DNA of 10,333 bases. Origin: an uncultured Pseudomonadota bacterium (GTDB lineage: Bacteria; Myxococcota; UBA796). Location of the stretch: the NCBI GenBank assembly GCA_913040875.1, contig CAJWHX010000085.1, positions 1 through 10,333 on the forward strand. The letters are read 5' to 3'. A program made the translations under genes and the position numbers. The notes under the pieces are model-generated. The model was not told the DNA's origin. It ran no database searches and saw only the letters and a program-made list of their open reading frames with translations. This document shows positions 7,006-10,333 of this stretch, in pieces; the stretch's first letter is position 1; each line of letters starts with the position of its first letter.

Positions 7006-7782
7006 ATGAAAATTGTCAGTTGGAATATCAATGGTGTCAAGGCACGTCGTCCATACTTAGAGTTGTTTTTGGATGCTCATCAGCCAGATGTATTGTGTGT
7101 ACAAGAATTAAAATCACCAACGGATAAGGTTCCAACCGAAGTCTTTACAGAACGGGGTTATCAGGTTGCCATTTTTGGTCAAAAGTCTTGGAATGGAGTC
7201 TTGATAGCCTCAAAACGACCCATGACCGATGTTGTACTGGGCTTACCAGACAATGGTCATGAAGACCAGTCTCGTGCAATTGCCGCTACGATTGGAGGGG
7301 TGAGAATTATCAATCTATACTGTCCTCAAGGTCAGTCTGCAGATTCCGAAGCGTTTGCATTCAAGAAGCGATTTTACGACAGGCTCTACACGTGGATTGA
7401 TTCATCGTGCAGCAGCGAACAAGATTTAATTGTGACGGGAGACTTCAATATCGCTCCGCATCCCGTAGATATCTACGATCCTGTTGCTTATGAAAATGTC
7501 CCCACGCGTCATCCAGAGGAACTCTCGCGATGGGCTAAACAGCTAGCATGGGGATTGTCAGACCTGAGCGATGGACACCTGAATCCAGGAACGTATACCT
7601 TTTGGGACTATCGTCGCGGCGCATTTCAAAGAAACATGGGAATGCGGATAGACCACTTTATTGGGACCGCATCGATCAAAGAAAGAACGCAAGGCGTATC
7701 GGTAATCCGAGATTTTCGAAAGAAAAAAGAGGGGCTCACCGCGAGTGATCATGCCCCGATTGAGTTGATTGTACGCGATTGA
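7006..7782 (+). CDS. xthA: exodeoxyribonuclease III / AP endonuclease
   Basis: 258 residues, close to the usual length (E. coli XthA, 268). A Mg-dependent 3'-5' exonuclease and abasic-site endonuclease of base-excision repair, in the cytoplasm. Visible active-site motifs of the exonuclease-endonuclease-phosphatase fold are 'SWNINGVKAR' (Asn7), 'QELK' (Glu34), 'LYCPQG' (Tyr105), 'GDFNIAP' (Asp146, Asn148), 'TFWDYRRGAFQRNMGMRIDH' (198-217) and 'SDHAPI' (Asp248, His249). All expected catalytic residues are present. The ATG at 7006 is followed by the family's standard N-terminus; upstream is a weak purine-rich AGAGAG. The kinase gene ends 86 bases upstream, with no terminator visible between them. 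A weak promoter-like pair (TTGGCG at 6926, TATTCT at 6948) lies in the gap, so cotranscription or independent expression are both possible. It converges on the Sel1 gene with 28 bases between stops. Confidence 0.95.
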   Translation: MKIVSWNINGVKARRPYLELFLDAHQPDVLCVQELKSPTDKVPTEVFTERGYQVAIFGQKSWNGVLIASKRPMTDVVLGLPDNGHEDQSRAIAATIGGVRIINLYCPQGQSADSEAFAFKKRFYDRLYTWIDSSCSSEQDLIVTGDFNIAPHPVDIYDPVAYENVPTRHPEELSRWAKQLAWGLSDLSDGHLNPGTYTFWDYRRGAFQRNMGMRIDHFIGTASIKERTQGVSVIRDFRKKKEGLTASDHAPIELIVRD

Positions 7783-7810
7783 TTTGAGGTAGAGAGTTCG
7801 CAATAGAAGA

Positions 7811-8407
7811 TTAATCGATTTGTTTAAAGATCTCTTGTACACGAGCCTGCGCCACTGAGACTTCTTCAGGGGTCATGTGTGCAGATATGGTGTCAATCAT
7901 CTTATTGGCGCGCTCTTGGTTTAGTCCATTTGCACCGAGTTTACTTCGCTCAAACCAAAAGTAGGAGGCGATCAAATCGACGTCAAAACCACGACCAGAG
8001 GCATAGCGGGCCCCCAAGTTGTATTGGGCTTGAAAATGCCCTAGGTGTGCGGCTTGTAGATACAGGTCATTGGCCTTTTGTTCATCTGCTTCAACTCCTT
8101 TACCGTAAGAGTAGAGCATCGCCAAGTTGTTGATGGCCCATGTGTCTCCTTGATCGGCTGCCTTCATGTACCATTCTGCGGCTAGGGAGGCATTTGCTTC
8201 AATGCCGCGCCCATGTTCATGAAGGAGTCCAATGGCATATTGTGCAGGGGCATAGCCTTGTTTCGAAGCTTCGACATACCACTTCATTGCCACAACATAG
8301 TCCTGTCCAACACCACGTCCGAACTCATACATTTGCCCGAGTTCATATTGTGCCTGTGGGTTTCCCGTTAGGGCTGAGTTTTGAATGCTGTCGATTGATT
8401 CGGACAT
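7811..8407 (-). CDS. Sel1-repeat (SLR/TPR-like) protein, four repeats
   Basis: 198 residues with no signal peptide or membrane helix, so probably cytoplasmic. Four consecutive ~36-residue Sel1-like repeats are visible at ~17-52, 53-88, 89-124 and 125-159. Each has the pattern AQYxLGxxYxxGRGVxxDxxxAxxWYxxAAxxG; 'AQYELGQMYEFGRGV' (19-33) and 'AQYAIGLLHEHGRGI' (55-69) are the clearest. A C-terminal helical cap (~165-196) includes 'ANKMIDTISAHMTPEEVSVA', a tail often seen in bacterial Sel1 proteins. Such proteins are alpha-solenoid scaffolds for protein-protein contacts; the partner is unknown. The start ATG at 8407 has GGAG five bases upstream. It is divergent from the tube-like gene, sharing a 190-base intergenic region (8408-8597) in which I see no confident promoter. 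Confidence 0.92.
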   Translation of the reverse strand: MSESIDSIQNSALTGNPQAQYELGQMYEFGRGVGQDYVVAMKWYVEASKQGYAPAQYAIGLLHEHGRGIEANASLAAEWYMKAADQGDTWAINNLAMLYSYGKGVEADEQKANDLYLQAAHLGHFQAQYNLGARYASGRGFDVDLIASYFWFERSKLGANGLNQERANKMIDTISAHMTPEEVSVAQARVQEIFKQID

Positions 8408-8597
8408 GTTGGCTCCAGTTATGGGATAACAGAGGGTTTATGTAGTGAAACGCAAAAAATTCGGATATGATGATAATAACTTCAACTTCATCGTTTATGT
8501 ACCACACAATGGCTGTGTTGCCCAATGCAGATTTTCGTTGCATGTCAACTCAATTTGCGGGCGGCGGAGTCTTTAATGGTACATCTGAGAGGGACTC

Positions 8598-10064
8598 ATG
8601 GCTGACAATAATTGGGGCAAGCAACCACCCAAAAAACAGGCGTATACACCACCAACACTCAACACACCCAGTTTTTGGGGTCCAGCACCAGTACCGCCAA
8701 AGGTATATGCGACTTGGGCGTCCATTCGGGGAGAAGGTCGTGATGGATCGGAGTACGAAGCCCCAGAAGGGATAGACGAAGGCGGCGCCCATGACTCTTG
8801 GGTGTCCAAGTTTTCCAAGCGATTTGCCATCGATCCAGTAAACATTCAAGGGGAGGGGCGCGACGGAAGTTCAACGGATACTGATGGTGGAGACGATGGT
8901 GACGGAGGTTCTTTCGCCACGGGAGGAACAGATACCTCCATCGAGACATCTACGATTGAAGGCGAGGGTAGAGATGGCTCATCTCCAAGCACAGAAGGTG
9001 GAGACGACGGTGATAGCGTTCCATTTGGTACAGGAGAAGGGGCAACAGAAGGAGGGGAATCCAGTGTTGAAGGTGAGGGACGTGAGGGTAGCTCTCCTGA
9101 AACCGAAGGGCGAAATTCAGTCGCCAATTCTGTCAACATTTCTGGCAATACCAGACCCGATTCGGAATCTGATTCCCCTGAATCTTTGACAGCTGGTTCT
9201 CATGATTCTTGGGTAACTGGGTTTGAAAAAGAACTTGCATCCAGTACTTCTGGATCGGTAGATCCAACAGTTCGGGAGCAAGGTGCCGGAGGCCATGATT
9301 CTTGGGTATCCAAGTTCTCTCAACAAATCGCCACAGAACCATTTTCAGTGTCCGGTTCTGGGGAAGATGGCAGCTATGTTGCCAGTCCAGTCAAAAAGCC
9401 ACCCATTGTCCCGCCAAGTGCGATCTTTGGTAAAACGCGATCTGGCACATCTTATGAAACTCCGGAAGGATTGCCAGAAGACTCTGCACATGACAGCTGG
9501 GTCACGGCCTTTAAAAAGGAGTTGGTGAAAGGGGAAGGTAAAAGCTGGGTTACAGGTCCTCCATCAAATGCGACCACACCCATTCCGAGATTTGGTGTTA
9601 CGTCAACAACACCTCCGTCCGCGAAGTCTCCAAGCGATAAGTTTGTTGGCCAATGGAATTTTCGAGTGAAGGTGAATGGAATTCCTGATGACAACTGCAA
9701 GTTGCTCAGCATTTCGGGATTGTCGAGTGAAACCGAACCCATTGAGTTCAAGCGTTCTACAAGGCAATATGTGGAATCCATTCCAGGAAAGTACAAATAC
9801 TCGAATGTAGAACTTACTAAGGTCATGAATATGGGTGGGGATTCGTTTGCGGCTTGGCGTGAACAGATTGAAGCCGGTATGAATGCATTTCGTACCATTA
9901 CGGTGTACTTACACCACATTGATTTAAAAGGCGCGCCAGTTATGACGCTGACTTTGCATGATGCTTGGCCTGTTAAATGGGAGTTTCCAGAATTGAGTGG
10001 TTCGTCGTCCGATGCAGCAATCGAGAAGATTACACTGGATGTAGCGCGAATTACCCGCGGCTAA
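8598..10064 (+). CDS. T4 gp19-like phage tail-tube protein with a long acidic repeat-bearing N-terminal extension
   Basis: 488 residues. Residues ~346-488 match the phage tail-tube family (T4 gp19 / conserved phage tail protein), which forms the inner tube of contractile tails and extracellular contractile injection systems. Visible hallmarks are 'WNFRVKVNGIPDDNCKLLSISGLSSE' in part (353-378), 'IEFKRS' (382-387), 'SIPGKYKYSNVELTKVM' (394-410), 'FAAWREQIEAG' (417-427), 'TLTLHDAWPVKWEFPEL' (450-466) and 'AAIEKITLDVARI' (473-485). Typical members are ~140-180 residues, so residues 1-345 are extra. They comprise a Pro-rich start (9-35), then Gly/Ser/Asp/Glu-rich sequence with seven copies, some degenerate, of a GEGRDGS-like motif and four of HDSWV. 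No signal peptide or membrane helix is present. The start has GAGAGGG four bases upstream. There is no sheath, baseplate, spike or ATPase gene alongside. The C-terminal family call is firm; the role of the extension is unknown. Confidence 0.88.
   Translation: MADNNWGKQPPKKQAYTPPTLNTPSFWGPAPVPPKVYATWASIRGEGRDGSEYEAPEGIDEGGAHDSWVSKFSKRFAIDPVNIQGEGRDGSSTDTDGGDDGDGGSFATGGTDTSIETSTIEGEGRDGSSPSTEGGDDGDSVPFGTGEGATEGGESSVEGEGREGSSPETEGRNSVANSVNISGNTRPDSESDSPESLTAGSHDSWVTGFEKELASSTSGSVDPTVREQGAGGHDSWVSKFSQQIATEPFSVSGSGEDGSYVASPVKKPPIVPPSAIFGKTRSGTSYETPEGLPEDSAHDSWVTAFKKELVKGEGKSWVTGPPSNATTPIPRFGVTSTTPPSAKSPSDKFVGQWNFRVKVNGIPDDNCKLLSISGLSSETEPIEFKRSTRQYVESIPGKYKYSNVELTKVMNMGGDSFAAWREQIEAGMNAFRTITVYLHHIDLKGAPVMTLTLHDAWPVKWEFPELSGSSSDAAIEKITLDVARITRG
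8724..9503 (+). repeat. array of two interspersed peptide motifs in the tube-like protein
   Basis: Motif A, [IV]xGxxRxGS, occurs at residues 43, 83, 120 and 157 (clear GEGR[DE]GS) and in weaker form at 181, 251 and 276. Motif B, HDSWV followed by a short FxK/Q-type amphipathic stretch, occurs at 65, 202, 233 and 298. Residues 43-69 and 276-302 carry the full A-to-B unit with identical spacing: I-x-G-x-x-R-x-G-x-x-Y-E-x-P-E-G, six residues, then A-HDSWV. This indicates duplication of a composite unit followed by divergence. Confidence 0.85.
8844..9137 (+). repeat. tandem 111-bp (37-residue) acidic repeats
   Basis: Residues 83-119 and 120-156 are consecutive 37-residue units, each starting I-x-GEGRDGSS and then T-[DE]-GGDDGD. 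A third, shorter copy starts at 157 (VEGEGREGSSPETEG). At the DNA level a 17-base segment at 8886-8902 recurs at 8997-9013 with one mismatch, an offset of exactly 111 bases. This suggests fairly recent tandem duplication. Confidence 0.8.
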
Positions 10065-10093
10065 GATAGGAACACTGCTTTATGGGATGATAT

Positions 10094-10333
10094 TCAGTCT
10101 GCGTTGACATTTGAAAAAAGGTCTGCTTGGATACTGATGCGGTCACTGTTCCCATGCACATCTTCCACAGCGATGGTGTGCGGTCCCTCTGTGGGTGTCC
10201 ACCATATTTTGCTTTCTCCCTCACTGAATCCGATAAACTCATCGTCGACATACCAATAGAGTTTGGCATGTGGATCGTTGTGAATGGCTTCGAGTGGAAT
10301 GGATTGTTCCGTACCGTCATCCAGCAGTAGAAT
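10094..10333 (-). CDS. pbpC: C-terminal end of penicillin-binding protein 1C (partial)
   Basis: A minus-strand frame enters from the right edge and ends at TGA (10096-10094), giving 79 residues. They resemble the C-terminal domain (BiPBP_C) of PBP1C: 'KLYWYVDDEFIG' (24-35), then 'WWTPTEGPHTIAVED' (44-58) and 'GNSDRISI' (61-68). In full-length PBP1C this domain follows the glycosyltransferase and transpeptidase domains of a periplasmic, membrane-anchored peptidoglycan synthase. The catalytic domains lie outside the window and cannot be checked. The stop is 29 bases from the stop of the tube-like gene, a tight convergent pair with no visible terminator. An overlapping minus-strand frame (10051-10320) is the wrong frame. 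Confidence 0.82.
   Translation of the reverse strand: MLLLDDGTEQSIPLEAIHNDPHAKLYWYVDDEFIGFSEGESKIWWTPTEGPHTIAVEDVHGNSDRISIQADLFSNVNAD

Noticed and set aside
8467..8775. Rightward 102-residue frame overlapping the start of the tube-like gene
   Set aside because: It overlaps in a different frame by ~180 bases, lacks family features, and the 8598 start has a better ribosome binding site.
8844..9137. CRISPR-like array
   Set aside because: The repeats are in-frame coding repeats with a 111-bp period and diverged sequence, not identical short repeats with unique spacers.
8846..9189. Repeat-rich alternative frames on both strands within the tube-like gene (Ser/Pro-rich leftward, Glu/Lys-rich rightward)
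   Set aside because: These follow from the Gly/Glu/Asp-rich repeat codons; the main frame is continuous and ends in a recognisable tube domain.
9452..9919. Leftward 155-residue frame opposite the tube domain
   Set aside because: It is antisense to the conserved gp19-like domain and shows no independent motif.
10051..10320. Leftward 89-residue frame at the right edge
   Set aside because: A different leftward frame (10094-10333) gives the PBP1C C-terminal motifs; this one gives none and overlaps the end of the tube-like gene.

Overview
The window looks like chromosomal DNA of a Gram-negative bacterium with moderate G+C. It carries a MscS-type inner-membrane channel, the tail of a PBP1C-type peptidoglycan synthase, a membrane-anchored Hanks-type Ser/Thr kinase of the 'DWG' type, an exported caspase-fold/SUMF1-fold protein, and a phage-tube-like protein. 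That mix is common in Myxococcota and other lineages formerly grouped as Deltaproteobacteria. The lineage is an inference, as no rRNA or other phylogenetic marker is present. No tRNA, rRNA, CRISPR array, insertion sequence or integrase is visible.

Layout: the 3' end of an unrecognised rightward gene (1-144) converges on a leftward mscS-like gene (183-1628). Upstream of that lies a leftward, short ssb (1817-2179), closed by a clear intrinsic terminator (1757-1792). A shared intergenic region of about 440 bases then separates ssb from a rightward pair. The first gene of the pair (2626-4542) encodes an exported caspase-like/SUMF1-like fusion in which the catalytic cysteines of both families are absent. 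The second (4565-6919) encodes a transmembrane Ser/Thr kinase with a C-terminal, probably periplasmic, Cache-type sensor. An exodeoxyribonuclease III gene (7006-7782) follows, converging on a leftward Sel1-repeat gene (7811-8407). A rightward gene (8598-10064) encodes a protein whose last ~140 residues match the T4 gp19-like tail-tube family and whose first ~340 residues are an acidic, repeat-rich extension. It converges on the 3' end of a leftward pbpC-like gene (10094-10333, running off the window).

The ssb, exonuclease III, mscS and pbpC genes are ordinary. Two loci merit attention. One is the gp19-like protein with its long N-terminal array of GEGRDGS-like and HDSWV motifs and no tail genes beside it. 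The other is the kinase pair, which may form an envelope-spanning signalling unit: a probable pseudoenzyme in the periplasm, and a kinase whose sensor domain sits in the same compartment. The functional link between the two is inference from adjacency.
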